Shown piece after piece: positions 16,495 to 24,664 of a DNA stretch of 64,000 bases. Source of the DNA: Spirochaetaceae bacterium (lineage in GTDB: Bacteria > Spirochaetota > Spirochaetia > Treponematales > Treponemataceae); NCBI GenBank assembly GCA_017618015.1, contig JAFZVC010000074.1, positions 62,001-126,000 on the forward strand. The letters run 5' to 3'. Below the pieces are notes generated by a model that was not told where the DNA came from, made no database searches, and saw only the letters and a program-made list of their open reading frames with translations. Both the position numbers and the translations under genes were made by a program. Each line of letters begins with the position of its first letter. The stretch's first letter is position 1.

Positions 16495-17694
16495 TTGAGC
16501 GACGAAAACTTTACGAATCCGCTTACAAACGCGAATGGGTTACGATTAGGTTTCACAACGGGTAGCTGTGCCGCCGCCGCCTCGAAAGCAGCTGTATATA
16601 TGCTTCTAACTGGCAGAGAAAAACACACAATATCGATTGAAACGCCGAAAGGCATTCGTTTTGACGCGCAGATTGTGGACATTGAGCGGGAAGAAACTTA
16701 TGTCAGCTGTGCCGTAATAAAAGACAGCGGCGATGACCCCGATGTCACGACGGGCGCACATATCGTTTCGACGGTACGCTTCCTGCCTGACTCTGCGCTT
16801 AGTACGGATTCAGGCTCGGCGCGCTCCGCATCGCAGCAGCCAATCACACAAAAAGATCCGTTCGTCGTGATTGATGGCGGGAAAGGCGTTGGGCGCGTCA
16901 CTCTTCCGGGTCTTGATCAAAAGCCGGGCGCGGCGGCGATAAACCACGTTCCCCGCGAAATGATAACGAAAGAAGTTCTTGAGGTTTGTAACCTCTGCGA
17001 CTATAAAGGCGGCATATCAGTTGAAATCTCGGTTCCTGAAGGCGAAGAACTTGCCGCAAAGACGTTCAACCCGCGCCTCGGCATTAAAGGCGGTATTTCT
17101 ATCCTTGGAACGAGCGGTATTGTGGAGCCGATGAGCAGCCAGGCTTTGCTCGACACGATCCGTACGGAACTCAACCAGAAAAAAGCCCTTGGTGCGACAG
17201 TCGCCGCCGTATCCCCCGGAAACTACGGTCTTGATTTTATGCGTCAGGCATACGGCTACGACCTTGATAAAAGCGTAAAATGTTCGAATTTCATCGGTGA
17301 CACAATAGACATGGCGGCGGAACTTGGCTTCAAAAAGTTCTTGCTGACTGGCCACATCGGGAAGCTTATAAAAGTTTCGGGCGGCATAATGAACACGCAC
17401 TCAAAAGAGGGCGATTGCCGCATGGAGCTGCTTGCCGCCGCCGCAATAAAAGCCGAATGCCGTATGGAGACAGCCAGCGCAATACTTGAAGCCGCTACGA
17501 CAGAAGAAGGCGTGCGGTTAATAGAGCAGGATGGCAAACGCGATGAAGCGATGGCTTATGTTATGGAACGCATAATGTTTTATTTGAATAAGCGGGCGGC
17601 GGATAAAATGGAAATGGGCTGTATAATGTATTCGAACGATTTTGGGCTTCTTGCACAAAGCCCGAATGCGGCGGCTATGCTGAGGGGTTTTTAA
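16495..17694 (+). CDS. cbiD: Cobalt-precorrin-5B (C1)-methyltransferase
   Basis: 399 residues. CbiD family: LRLGFTTGSCAAAASKAA at the N-terminus, DVTTGAHIVSTV, GITIL-type block (GGISILGTSGIVEPMS), and GHIGKLIKVSGGIMNTHS. C-1 methylation in the anaerobic cobalamin route. Start assigned to TTG 16495, 1 nt after the cbiC stop, with AGGGTGG six bases upstream. An in-frame ATG at 16432 lies inside cbiC and would add 21 residues unrelated to the family. Last gene of the operon. Confidence 0.92.
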   Translation: MSDENFTNPLTNANGLRLGFTTGSCAAAASKAAVYMLLTGREKHTISIETPKGIRFDAQIVDIEREETYVSCAVIKDSGDDPDVTTGAHIVSTVRFLPDSALSTDSGSARSASQQPITQKDPFVVIDGGKGVGRVTLPGLDQKPGAAAINHVPREMITKEVLEVCNLCDYKGGISVEISVPEGEELAAKTFNPRLGIKGGISILGTSGIVEPMSSQALLDTIRTELNQKKALGATVAAVSPGNYGLDFMRQAYGYDLDKSVKCSNFIGDTIDMAAELGFKKFLLTGHIGKLIKVSGGIMNTHSKEGDCRMELLAAAAIKAECRMETASAILEAATTEEGVRLIEQDGKRDEAMAYVMERIMFYLNKRAADKMEMGCIMYSNDFGLLAQSPNAAAMLRGF

Positions 17695-17811
17695 GGGGCA
17701 AAACTTAATCAAGCTCTTGCCCCTTAGGCGTGAGGGTCGCGGACAAGACCGGAGCGCGCCGGACTTTTGTACGGCGCGCGAGGACTTGGAAGCGAGGGGG
17801 CGACTGCCCCC
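17693..17811. repeat. GC-rich three-hairpin intergenic element
   Basis: Between the convergent ends of cbiD and the vor genes. Three stems in a row: AAGGGGCAA/TTGCCCCTT (17693-17725), GCGCGCCG/CGGCGCGC (17754-17779) and GGGGGC/GCCCCC (17796-17811). No T-run follows, so these are not plain intrinsic terminators. A similar arrangement, including a CGAGGA-GGA-GCG stretch before the last stem, recurs at 35988-36105. Confidence 0.6.
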
Positions 17812-17820
17812 TACCACAAT

Positions 17821-18375
17821 TTATCCCTTGATATCGTAGTCTTTGCTGAATGCAGCTTCGATCGTTGCGATATTAATTGGGTTGAACTTCTTGTTGCGTG
17901 CAGAAATAGCCTCGTCGAGAGCGTACTCGAACGGTTTTACTCCGCTGATCATGCCTGGAATAACCTTTGCAAGGCAGCCGAGCACGACCATGTTCGCACC
18001 ACGCGCGTTGTTTGTCTGCTCTGCAATTTCGTTGGCAGGAAGCGCGATTGTGCGGATATCCGTGCGCTGTGGCTTCTCGCTGATAAGCGATGAGTTGTAA
18101 ATGAGCAGACCGCCCTTCTTGAGAGCAGGCTCAAACTTGACCATCGACGGCAGGTTGAGCGCAACAACAACGTCAGGATGCTCGATAACCGGGGAAGCAA
18201 CCTCGTCATCAGAAACGATGACTGAGCAGTTCGCCGTACCACCGCGCATCTCCGCACCATAAGACGGAATGTGAGAAACGTATTTATCCTCGCTCATGCC
18301 GGCAAGGGCAAGAATCTTTCCAGCAAGGATAACACCCTGACCGCCGAATCCGGCAAAAATAATCTCAGTTGTCAT
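17821..18375 (-). CDS. 2-oxoacid:ferredoxin oxidoreductase, gamma subunit
   Basis: 184 residues. Pyruvate/ketoisovalerate oxidoreductase gamma-domain protein: FAGFGGQGVILAGKIL at the N-terminus, SYGAEMRGGTANC, and NLPSMVKFEPALKKGG. Binds part of coenzyme A in the VOR/KGOR complex that decarboxylates a 2-oxoacid to acyl-CoA with reduction of ferredoxin. Last gene of the four-gene minus-strand operon, 12 nt after the beta subunit. Confidence 0.9.
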   Translation of the reverse strand: MTTEIIFAGFGGQGVILAGKILALAGMSEDKYVSHIPSYGAEMRGGTANCSVIVSDDEVASPVIEHPDVVVALNLPSMVKFEPALKKGGLLIYNSSLISEKPQRTDIRTIALPANEIAEQTNNARGANMVVLGCLAKVIPGMISGVKPFEYALDEAISARNKKFNPINIATIEAAFSKDYDIKG

Positions 18376-18387
18376 AATTCATACCCC

Positions 18388-19176
18388 TTACTTATTGACG
18401 ACACCGGCTTTAGGGCAGGCAGCTTCTGGAATAACTCCGGCAGGAATGTCGCGGAAAACACCGAGCGGATAATACGGCTCCATTGCGTCGCGAACCCAGT
18501 CGGCAGCCGTTGTCGGCTCTACGCCCCAGTTCGTCGGGCACATTGAAAGAATCTCGACAAAAGAGTAGCCCTTGCCTTCGCGCTGATACTGAATGGCTTT
18601 CTTTATGGCTGCTTTTGTCTGGTTGATATGCTTTACGTCATAAACGGCGCAACGCTCGATGTATTTAGGTTCAACAAGCGTGTTGATAAGCTCCGCGGCG
18701 CGGATCGGGTAACCAACATCGTTAGCATCGCGTCCGTAAGGAGTTGTCTTTGTAACCTGACCAACGAGTGATGTAGGAGCCATCTGTCCGCCTGTCATAC
18801 CGTATATCGCGTTGTTGATGAAGATAACGGTGATGTTCTCGCCGCGGTTTGCTGCGTGAACTGTCTCTGCAGTACCAATAGCGAGCAGGTCGCCGTCACC
18901 CTGGTAACAGATAACGATTTTGTCCTTGTGAACGCGCTTCATACCTGTTGAAACTGCCGGTGCGCGACCGTGTGCAGCCTCAACTGAGTCAACGTCAAGG
19001 TAGTTGTATGCGAAAACGGCGCATCCTACAGGCGCGGTAAGAAGAACATCTTCCTGAATGCCAAGCTCGTCAATAACCTGTGCGATAAGCTTGTGGACGA
19101 TTCCGTGACCGCAACCGCCGCAGTAGTGCGTCTTTACGTTTTTCATTGATTTTGGAAATGTATAAATCTTAGACAT
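18388..19176 (-). CDS. vorA: 2-oxoacid:ferredoxin oxidoreductase, beta (thiamine-diphosphate) subunit
   Basis: 262 residues. TPP-binding subunit: HYCGGCGHGIVHKL near the start, the GDG Mg-TPP motif in CYQGDGDLLAIGTAE, and IFINNAIYGMTGGQMAPTS. Contains the active site for decarboxylation. The subunit set (gamma, beta, alpha, small ferredoxin) is that of 2-oxoisovalerate or 2-oxoglutarate:ferredoxin oxidoreductases, so the substrate is probably a branched-chain 2-oxoacid but not proven. Overlaps the alpha gene by 8 nt. Confidence 0.88.
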   Translation of the reverse strand: MSKIYTFPKSMKNVKTHYCGGCGHGIVHKLIAQVIDELGIQEDVLLTAPVGCAVFAYNYLDVDSVEAAHGRAPAVSTGMKRVHKDKIVICYQGDGDLLAIGTAETVHAANRGENITVIFINNAIYGMTGGQMAPTSLVGQVTKTTPYGRDANDVGYPIRAAELINTLVEPKYIERCAVYDVKHINQTKAAIKKAIQYQREGKGYSFVEILSMCPTNWGVEPTTAADWVRDAMEPYYPLGVFRDIPAGVIPEAACPKAGVVNK

Positions 19177-20227
19177 AGCTCTTCACCTTCTCCATAATCA
19201 CGTCAAGCTTCGGGATAATTCCGCCCGGCTCGCCGTAGAAATCATGCTCACTCTTCTTTTTGCCGCTGTAAAGGCGGACATCCTGATACATCTGACCCAT
19301 GCTCATTTCGACGGTGAGCACTTTCTTTGCCTTAGCGCACGCAGCTTCGATAGCGTCCTCTGGAAACGGCCAAAGCGTAATCGGGCGGAAAAGACCGGCT
19401 TTAATGCCCTGGTCGCGAAGAAGTTTTACTGCCTTCTTGCAGACACGAGCGCTCGTTCCATATGCGCAAAGAACTACATCAGCGTCGTCGCACATGAAGT
19501 TTTCGTATTTAACTTCGTTTTTGGCGATTTCGGCGTAGTTTTCGGCAAGAGCCTTTACGTGACGGTTAAGATAAGCATCGTCTTTTCCGAGCTTAAGGGA
19601 AGCTATGATATGTGATTCCCTGTCGGCTGTCTTTCCTGTAAGTGCCCACGGCTTTGCAGGAAGATTCTTCACTTCTTCTGGAAGAACGCATGGCTCTGCC
19701 ATCTGTCCAAGATAACCGTCACCAAGAAGCATAACGACGACGCGGTATTTGTCCGCAATCTCGAAAGCCTTTACTGTATAGTCCGCAAGCTCCTGAACTG
19801 TTCCCGGTGCAAGAACGACGACGTGATAATCACCGTTACCGCCGCCGCGTGTCGCCTGGAAGTAGTCTCCCTGAGCTCCGGCGATGTTACCGAGTCCAGG
19901 ACCACCGCGCATCATGTTGATGACGACAGCCGGAAGCTGTGCGCCGGAAAGATACGAGATACCTTCCTGCTTCAACGAGATTCCCGGTGAAGATGATGAT
20001 GTCATAACTCTCGCACCAGCGGCGGAAGCACCCATGACCATATTTATAGCGGCAAGTTCGCTTTCTGCCTGCAAAAATGTTCCCTCAACCTGCGGGAGAC
20101 GTTTTGCCATATACGCAGGAATTTCATTCTGGGGTGTAATTGGATACGCGAAGTAAAAGCGGCAGCCTGCAAGAATGGCGGCTTCGCCAATAGCTTCGTT
20201 TCCTTTCATAAGAATCTTTTTGCTCAT
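19169..20227 (-). CDS. vorB: 2-oxoacid:ferredoxin oxidoreductase, alpha subunit (VorB type)
   Basis: 352 residues. Pyrimidine-binding TPP domain: KGNEAIGEAAILAGCRFYF, AYPITPQNEIPAYMA, SSSSPGISLKQEGISYLSGA, and RGGPGLGNIAGAQGDYFQAT. A C-terminal transketolase-like domain (FRPITLWPFPEDAI, VEMSMGQM) follows. The arrangement and length match VorB (3-methyl-2-oxobutanoate type). Encoded between the ferredoxin subunit and the beta subunit. Confidence 0.9.
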   Translation of the reverse strand: MSKKILMKGNEAIGEAAILAGCRFYFAYPITPQNEIPAYMAKRLPQVEGTFLQAESELAAINMVMGASAAGARVMTSSSSPGISLKQEGISYLSGAQLPAVVINMMRGGPGLGNIAGAQGDYFQATRGGGNGDYHVVVLAPGTVQELADYTVKAFEIADKYRVVVMLLGDGYLGQMAEPCVLPEEVKNLPAKPWALTGKTADRESHIIASLKLGKDDAYLNRHVKALAENYAEIAKNEVKYENFMCDDADVVLCAYGTSARVCKKAVKLLRDQGIKAGLFRPITLWPFPEDAIEAACAKAKKVLTVEMSMGQMYQDVRLYSGKKKSEHDFYGEPGGIIPKLDVIMEKVKSYV

Positions 20228-20244
20228 AATATCTTCCTTACCCT

Positions 20245-20457
20245 TTAGTCCTTTTCAATCTCTATTGCCACGTCAGGGCACATGGTCGCGCAGAACGTAC
20301 ACGCAATGCACTTGGACTCGTCGTTGCAAACTGGATAATGTACACCCTGACCGTTCGTCTGCTTTGACATCTCCAACAAGGATTTTGGACATGCACGGAT
20401 GCAAAGACCGCAACCCTTACATTTCTCTACAGCTATTACAGGTCTTCCTGAAGCCAT
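20245..20457 (-). CDS. Ferredoxin-type (delta) subunit of the 2-oxoacid oxidoreductase, 2 x 4Fe-4S
   Basis: 70 residues with two clusters: CKGCGLCIRACP and CIACTFCATMCP, the bacterial 8Fe ferredoxin pattern. Passes electrons from the TPP site to free ferredoxin. The start is placed at ATG 20457, because GGAGGT (complement of 20462-20467) lies 4-5 nt upstream. An in-frame ATG at 20520 would add 21 residues outside the ferredoxin fold. That ATG is only 8 nt from a strong -10 box and could be used on a leaderless message. Confidence 0.88.
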   Translation of the reverse strand: MASGRPVIAVEKCKGCGLCIRACPKSLLEMSKQTNGQGVHYPVCNDESKCIACTFCATMCPDVAIEIEKD

Positions 20458-20528
20458 TCTAACCTCCAGAATATTTTTTGGCGAAAGCCGGACTTTGTCT
20501 TGAATCTTAAAGCCCGACATTTTGTACG

Positions 20529-20557
20529 ATTATATAGAACAGATAAAAAAGAAACAA
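20529..20557 (-). promoter_or_regulatory. Promoter of the vor operon
   Basis: Minus strand: TTGTTT (20552-20557), exact 17-bp spacer, TATAAT (20529-20534). The predicted start is near 20521, giving a leader of ~64 nt to the Shine-Dalgarno-led ATG at 20457, or almost none to the ATG at 20520. Confidence 0.7.
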
Positions 20558-20767
20558 TAAAGAAAGGGTGGTTTTCTGCATTTTTACTAAAATTCTTTAG
20601 TATTTTTTTAGTTCTATACATACATATTTATAGTGAGTAATTTTGGAGATAATTGAGTTTAAGTATATGATATTTAGAAACACGAAAAAATTTATGATTT
20701 TTCTTAATTTTTTACTATAAAGGGCTTCTCAAATCATAAATCTTGTGTATACTGATACTATAAGAAA

Positions 20768-20899
20768 TTAAGAAAGTTCAGAGCGAAGGAAAATATAAAT
20801 AATCAAAAGATGCCGAAGGTTCCATCTGGTGAACCTTCAGTTAAAAAAGTAGTTTTTTATGAAAGTTCTGCCGGATATCGCAAGGTATCCGGTTTTTTT
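20768..20899 (+). ncRNA. Candidate ~130-nt structured small RNA with its own terminator
   Basis: Lies in a 500-nt gap between two minus-strand operons and is read on the plus strand. An extended -10 (TG-A-TACTAT, 20753-20761) precedes it. Inside is a perfect stem GAAGGTTC (20815-20822)/GAACCTTC (20831-20838). It ends in a classic intrinsic terminator: CCGGATA (20871-20877)/TATCCGG (20886-20892) followed by seven T. No plus-strand gene lies downstream, so this is not a leader. A 33-codon reading frame from 20811 covers the hairpins but has no ribosome site. The rest of the gap (20521-20740) is AT-rich with nothing recognisable except the vor promoter. Confidence 0.55.
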
Positions 20900-20960
20900 A
20901 TGCCCAAATGAGATTGGCGCGCGTTCAGAAGTTTCTCGCACAGTTTTCCGCCACCGTCCG

Positions 20961-20998
20961 AAAAAAAACGCCACCCGAACTTTCGTCCGGGCGGCGTT
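20961..20998 (-). terminator. Intrinsic terminator of the purine permease gene
   Basis: Read on the minus strand: an ~12-bp GC-rich stem (AACGCCGCCCGGAC / GTTCGGGTGGCG, one or two G-T pairs) and then eight T (complement of 20961-20968). It lies 23 nt past the permease stop codon. Confidence 0.9.
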
Positions 20999-21020
20999 CC
21001 TCACATTAAGCGTGAATTAA

Positions 21021-22358
21021 TTATTTCACAGCCTCAAAGATGATATCTGCAAGGAAGATAGCGGCAAGAATCCATGTGATAACAGGGATGTCTTTTGCTT
21101 TCTTTCCAGCGCACTTTGCGATAACGTAAGAAATGATACCGAAAGAAATACCCTTTGAGATTGAATATGCGAAAGGCATAGTCATGATTGTGATGAAAGC
21201 AGGGATACCTTCTGTCGGGTCACTGAACTTGATATCAACGACAGACTTCATCATAAGATAGCCGACGAAGATAAGTGCAGGAGCTGTAGCTGCTGACGGG
21301 ATAAGGAAGAAAAGCGGGCTGAGGAAAAGTGAGAGCAGGAACAGAACAGCCGTAACGACTGATGTAAGACCTGTGCGTCCACCAGCTGCAACACCGGATG
21401 AAGACTCAACGAAAGAAGTAACTGTTGATGTACCAAGAGCAGCACCTGCTACTGTACCAACAGCGTCTGAAAGGAGAGCGCCCTTTGCGTTGATGATGTT
21501 TCCATCTTTATCCTTAAGGTTAGCCTGCTCAGCAACACCCATAAGAGTACCGATTGTGTCGAACAAGTCTGTGAAAAGGAATGTGAAGAAGATGATGAAG
21601 AACTTTCCGAGAACTGCGCCAGAGAAGCTTCCTGTTGCATTAAGGAAAATACCCTTGAAGTCAAACTCGAAGAAATAAGGAGCATCTGGAACAGAGAATG
21701 GCTTCCAGCCAGCTGGAATAGTCGTTACTCCGAACGGGATACCAATTATTGTCGTGATAGCGATACCAAGAAGGATTGCTCCAGGAACCTTGAGTATGAA
21801 AAGTACAATCGTGATGATAAGACCAAGGATAGCTACGAGAGCTGTTGCATTAGCCATGTTGAAGTTTACGAAACCAACGATTGTTCCTGTATCTGGTGAA
21901 CAGATACCTGCGTTAACAAGACCGATAATCGTGATAAAAAGACCGATACCTACGGCAACGGCTTTCTTAAGACCTTCAGGAATAGACTTGATGATAGCCT
22001 CGCGGATACCGCAAATAGAAAGTACGATAAACAGGATACCTTCAAGAAGAACAGCTGTTAAGGCAAGCTGCCAAGAACATCCCATGCTGAAAACGACAGT
22101 ATAGGTGAAGAATGCGTTCAGTCCGAGTCCCGGTGCAAGAGCAACAGGAAGGTTTGCGACGAAAGCCATAACGAGAGTCGCAATTGCAGCAGAAAGAGCT
22201 GTTGCTGTGAACACTTTACCCCAAGCCATTCCAGAAGCAGAAAGGATATCTGGGTTTACTGCAAGAATGTACGCCATCGCGAGGAATGTTGTTACACCGG
22301 CTACGATTTCTTTACCGACCGTTGTTCCCCGTGCCTTAAGTTTGAATAACTTTTCCAT
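21021..22358 (-). CDS. NCS2-family purine (hypoxanthine/guanine) permease
   Basis: 445 residues with about 12-14 hydrophobic segments. AzgA/PbuG-type marks: TVGKEIVAGVTTFLAMAYI near the N-terminus, LAPGLGLNAFFTYTVV, SICGIREAI, FTDLFDTIGTLMGVA, and GAALGTSTVTSFVESSSGVAAGGRTGL. Proton-coupled uptake of purine bases across the inner membrane. The start is ATG 22358, with AGGAG eight bases upstream. An in-frame upstream ATG at 22484 lies within the promoter itself and is rejected. Single-gene transcript with its own promoter and terminator. Confidence 0.9.
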   Translation of the reverse strand: MEKLFKLKARGTTVGKEIVAGVTTFLAMAYILAVNPDILSASGMAWGKVFTATALSAAIATLVMAFVANLPVALAPGLGLNAFFTYTVVFSMGCSWQLALTAVLLEGILFIVLSICGIREAIIKSIPEGLKKAVAVGIGLFITIIGLVNAGICSPDTGTIVGFVNFNMANATALVAILGLIITIVLFILKVPGAILLGIAITTIIGIPFGVTTIPAGWKPFSVPDAPYFFEFDFKGIFLNATGSFSGAVLGKFFIIFFTFLFTDLFDTIGTLMGVAEQANLKDKDGNIINAKGALLSDAVGTVAGAALGTSTVTSFVESSSGVAAGGRTGLTSVVTAVLFLLSLFLSPLFFLIPSAATAPALIFVGYLMMKSVVDIKFSDPTEGIPAFITIMTMPFAYSISKGISFGIISYVIAKCAGKKAKDIPVITWILAAIFLADIIFEAVK

Positions 22359-22449
22359 AATAGATCTCCTCATATGCCCGGCATTTACCACCAGGCATTG
22401 ATTCTCGGTATCGCAGTTTTGCCGACGGCAAAAAAACGAGCGAAAACAC
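22359..22449 (-). promoter_or_regulatory. Structured ~90-nt leader of the purine permease mRNA
   Basis: Between the predicted transcription start and the ATG are two stems. The first is TTTGCCG/CGGCAAA, with a one-base loop as drawn. The second is ATGCCTGG/CCGGGCAT with a 9-nt loop (one G-U pair), ending just before the ribosome site. It does not carry the conserved core of the known purine riboswitch. A cis-regulatory role is possible because the second stem could sequester the ribosome site region. Confidence 0.45.
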
Positions 22450-22455
22450 CTTTCT

Positions 22456-22484
22456 ATTATACACCTATCCCGGAAAATCTTCAA
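22456..22484 (-). promoter_or_regulatory. Promoter of the purine permease
   Basis: Minus strand: TTGAAG (22479-22484), 17-bp spacer, consensus TATAAT (22456-22461). Predicted start near 22449. Confidence 0.85.
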
Positions 22485-22505
22485 ATGTTATGATACGGGA
22501 TTCTG

Positions 22506-24176
22506 TTAAAATTCTGTAAAAAAGATTTTGTTCAGCACAGTAGCGGTCGTCGTGTTCCTTTCAGGAACCCAGTTTTGTGAATCGGCCACAAACGCGCTCT
22601 GCGTAAGGTCTCCGCTGTTTTTTATGTAAGCGGGAGAAAAGTTGTACGAAGGCGCTCCTGATGACGTGAGCGGGGAAAAGTAAATTCCGAGCTTCGCATT
22701 TTTGGCGCCATTCCCGCTCCACGAGGAAACAGCTTTGTTCAAGGCCGTCACAAAACTGCTGCGGCGCGAATCCATGTGGCTGAAGACTTCGGTATCGTCC
22801 GGCTCCGAAAAAATAGTGTCTTTCGAAGTATTCATCTGGTTTACGAACGAATACATGTCAATATACATGTCGCAGGCGGAGCCGGGGTAAGAGAACGAAA
22901 GGACATTGCTCATTACGCAGTTAAGCACATTTCGCGCCGCAGACGACGACGTTATGCCGCTTATGACACTTGCACAGAACCTTTCGAAGGCCGATTTAAG
23001 CCCCTCGACTTTGGAAAGGTTGATTTTGCTTATGGAAGCGGATGCCATGCCGGTATACTGCTCTGAAAAAGCTGATACGGCGCAGTTGGCGAGAGTTTCA
23101 GCGGGCAGCGAAGCGGCGGACGCAGTCTGTGAAGCTTGCGCGGCTTGCGCTGACGTCGCGTTTTGGCAAGCTTCGGCAGCGACACTGTCTAGGAAAATCT
23201 GGTAGTTCCACCCGTTTGACGGCACGATGTTCTCTGAACCGACCATAAAAGCGGCATCGTTCCGGAATTCCCATGCAGTTTCCAAAAGCGCGCTATAACA
23301 TGTGTCGAACCCAATAAATCCTAGCTTTTCTGGCAGTTTTGAAATTGCCTGATGAACTTGCGAAATCGTCATAAACGATGCGCTGTAGTCATCGATCGCA
23401 AACGCCTTGACGCCAGCGGTTTCTGTCACCGGGCCATATGACCCGCCCTCAGAAGAGAAACAGTTCGTTCCACGCCAACCCGTGCCGTGCCCCCACATGA
23501 TAAGCCCGTATTCAGAAGCGGGATACTGCTTTTGTGCAAAACGCAGTACGTTGTGAAGCACGTTCGGATCAGCCATATTGAGCTCTGAATCATCATCAGC
23601 TGAAAGCCCCAGCGTGTTGCATGAAATCCGCTCAGAAATGATATTCCCATTCAATCCGTCATCATCATGTTTTATTTCATAAAGTCTTGTATCTGTCCAA
23701 TTGCCGTTCGTTCCATCATATCCTTCCGCACGGTCAACGAGCGCAAGTACTGTTATTCCGCTGTCCTCAATATCAGCGGCTTCCATTTCGTTGATATCAA
23801 GAATCGCAGCAGATTCAAGGTCGTTGTCAGCCGCCATATACATCACTATTGTCCAGCTTCGTCTTGTAAATTCACCACCAAGCTCCATATCTCCGTTAAT
23901 GACAACTGTCCTTTCCGGCTCTGAAACGCCGTCGCTCCAGCATTTGAACATAAAGCCTTCATTTGGAATAGCCTTGATGGACACTGTTTCACCAGCGGAA
24001 TACGTGCTTTTTGAAGGATTTGACTCGAAAGTACCACCCTCTGCATCGCGTAAAACAAGCTCAAAACTGTTTTGCGGTGGTTCTATGCTTATTTCGCGCC
24101 ACAATATCTGGTCACAAGAAACACAAATAAAAGCCGATAAAATCACAGCTAAAAGCATCTTGAAATTGAATCTCAT
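22506..24176 (-). CDS. Clostripain-family (C11) cysteine protease lipoprotein
   Basis: 556 residues. Lipobox CVSC at residues ~18-21. Residues ~40-95 form a small repeat domain (DAEGGTFESNPSK, PNEGFMFKCWSDG) like the divergent InlB B-repeat. The peptidase domain starts at WTIVMYMAADNDLE. The catalytic His is in LIMWGHGTGW and the catalytic Cys in GFIGFDTCYSALLETAWEF, as in clostripain (Arg-specific) and related C11 enzymes. Last gene of the type II secretion operon, overlapping the previous lipoprotein by 4 nt. It is therefore a natural candidate for a cell-surface or secreted substrate of that system (inference). Confidence 0.88.
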   Translation of the reverse strand: MRFNFKMLLAVILSAFICVSCDQILWREISIEPPQNSFELVLRDAEGGTFESNPSKSTYSAGETVSIKAIPNEGFMFKCWSDGVSEPERTVVINGDMELGGEFTRRSWTIVMYMAADNDLESAAILDINEMEAADIEDSGITVLALVDRAEGYDGTNGNWTDTRLYEIKHDDDGLNGNIISERISCNTLGLSADDDSELNMADPNVLHNVLRFAQKQYPASEYGLIMWGHGTGWRGTNCFSSEGGSYGPVTETAGVKAFAIDDYSASFMTISQVHQAISKLPEKLGFIGFDTCYSALLETAWEFRNDAAFMVGSENIVPSNGWNYQIFLDSVAAEACQNATSAQAAQASQTASAASLPAETLANCAVSAFSEQYTGMASASISKINLSKVEGLKSAFERFCASVISGITSSSAARNVLNCVMSNVLSFSYPGSACDMYIDMYSFVNQMNTSKDTIFSEPDDTEVFSHMDSRRSSFVTALNKAVSSWSGNGAKNAKLGIYFSPLTSSGAPSYNFSPAYIKNSGDLTQSAFVADSQNWVPERNTTTATVLNKIFFTEF

Positions 24177-24664
24177 TTCTTCCCCCTTGCGAAAAATGTT
24201 CCGATATTGTCACTCCACTTTTGCCCATCCGCGTATAAAACTTCTTTCAAGTATAAAAAATCGATGTAATAAGGCGTTTCCGGGATTTCTGATATATACG
24301 CGTCCAAAGCGGCTTCAAATTGCAAAGATCCACCTGGTGCAATGGTGCAGTCAAAATCGGCTGTCACGATATTTTTGCCGGAGAATGGATTCCCGCCTTG
24401 CGCATCCTTAAAAACAGAAAAAACGGCGGTGATTCCTTTGATTTCCGACTGCCGTGCGTTCCAGACGGAGAATTTGACCCCGGCAAAGCGGAAATTACCT
24501 GTTTCTGATGTGAGCACACATTCTGGAGCTGATAAGATGAACGGCGGACTTTGGAAAAGGCTGTCGCAAGAAAAAAACAGACATGCGCAAACTGATGATA
24601 AAATCAGGATGAGCACAGTTAGTAAAAGAGTTTCTAGTGAATTACGGTTCTTTTTGTTTTTCAT
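24173..24664 (-). CDS. Hypothetical lipoprotein of the secretion operon
   Basis: 163 residues, unrecognised. N-terminal hydrophobic helix with lipobox LFFSC (Cys near 33), then a single beta-rich domain (FRFAGVKFSVWNARQSEIKGI, IAPGGSLQFEAALD). Overlaps the GspL-like gene by 23 nt and the protease gene by 4 nt, so translation is likely coupled. It could be a pilotin-like or protease-partner protein, with no direct support for either. Confidence 0.6.
   Translation of the reverse strand: MKNKKNRNSLETLLLTVLILILSSVCACLFFSCDSLFQSPPFILSAPECVLTSETGNFRFAGVKFSVWNARQSEIKGITAVFSVFKDAQGGNPFSGKNIVTADFDCTIAPGGSLQFEAALDAYISEIPETPYYIDFLYLKEVLYADGQKWSDNIGTFFARGKK

Noticed and set aside
17693-17811. Hairpins after cbiD as a normal intrinsic terminator
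   Set aside because: No T-run follows any of the three stems on either strand.
20768-20860. Resemblance of the small RNA to a glycine riboswitch (a TGCCGAAGG stretch)
   Set aside because: The rest of the aptamer pattern does not fit and no gene follows on that strand.
20811-20912. Short ORF of 33 codons in the small-RNA region
   Set aside because: No ribosome site, and its codons coincide with the hairpin and terminator.
22359-22449. Purine riboswitch before the purine permease
   Set aside because: The conserved loop and junction bases of the purine aptamer are not present; only generic stems are seen.
22359-22484. Upstream start for the purine permease at 22484
   Set aside because: That codon lies in the -35 box of the consensus promoter; AGGAG marks 22358.
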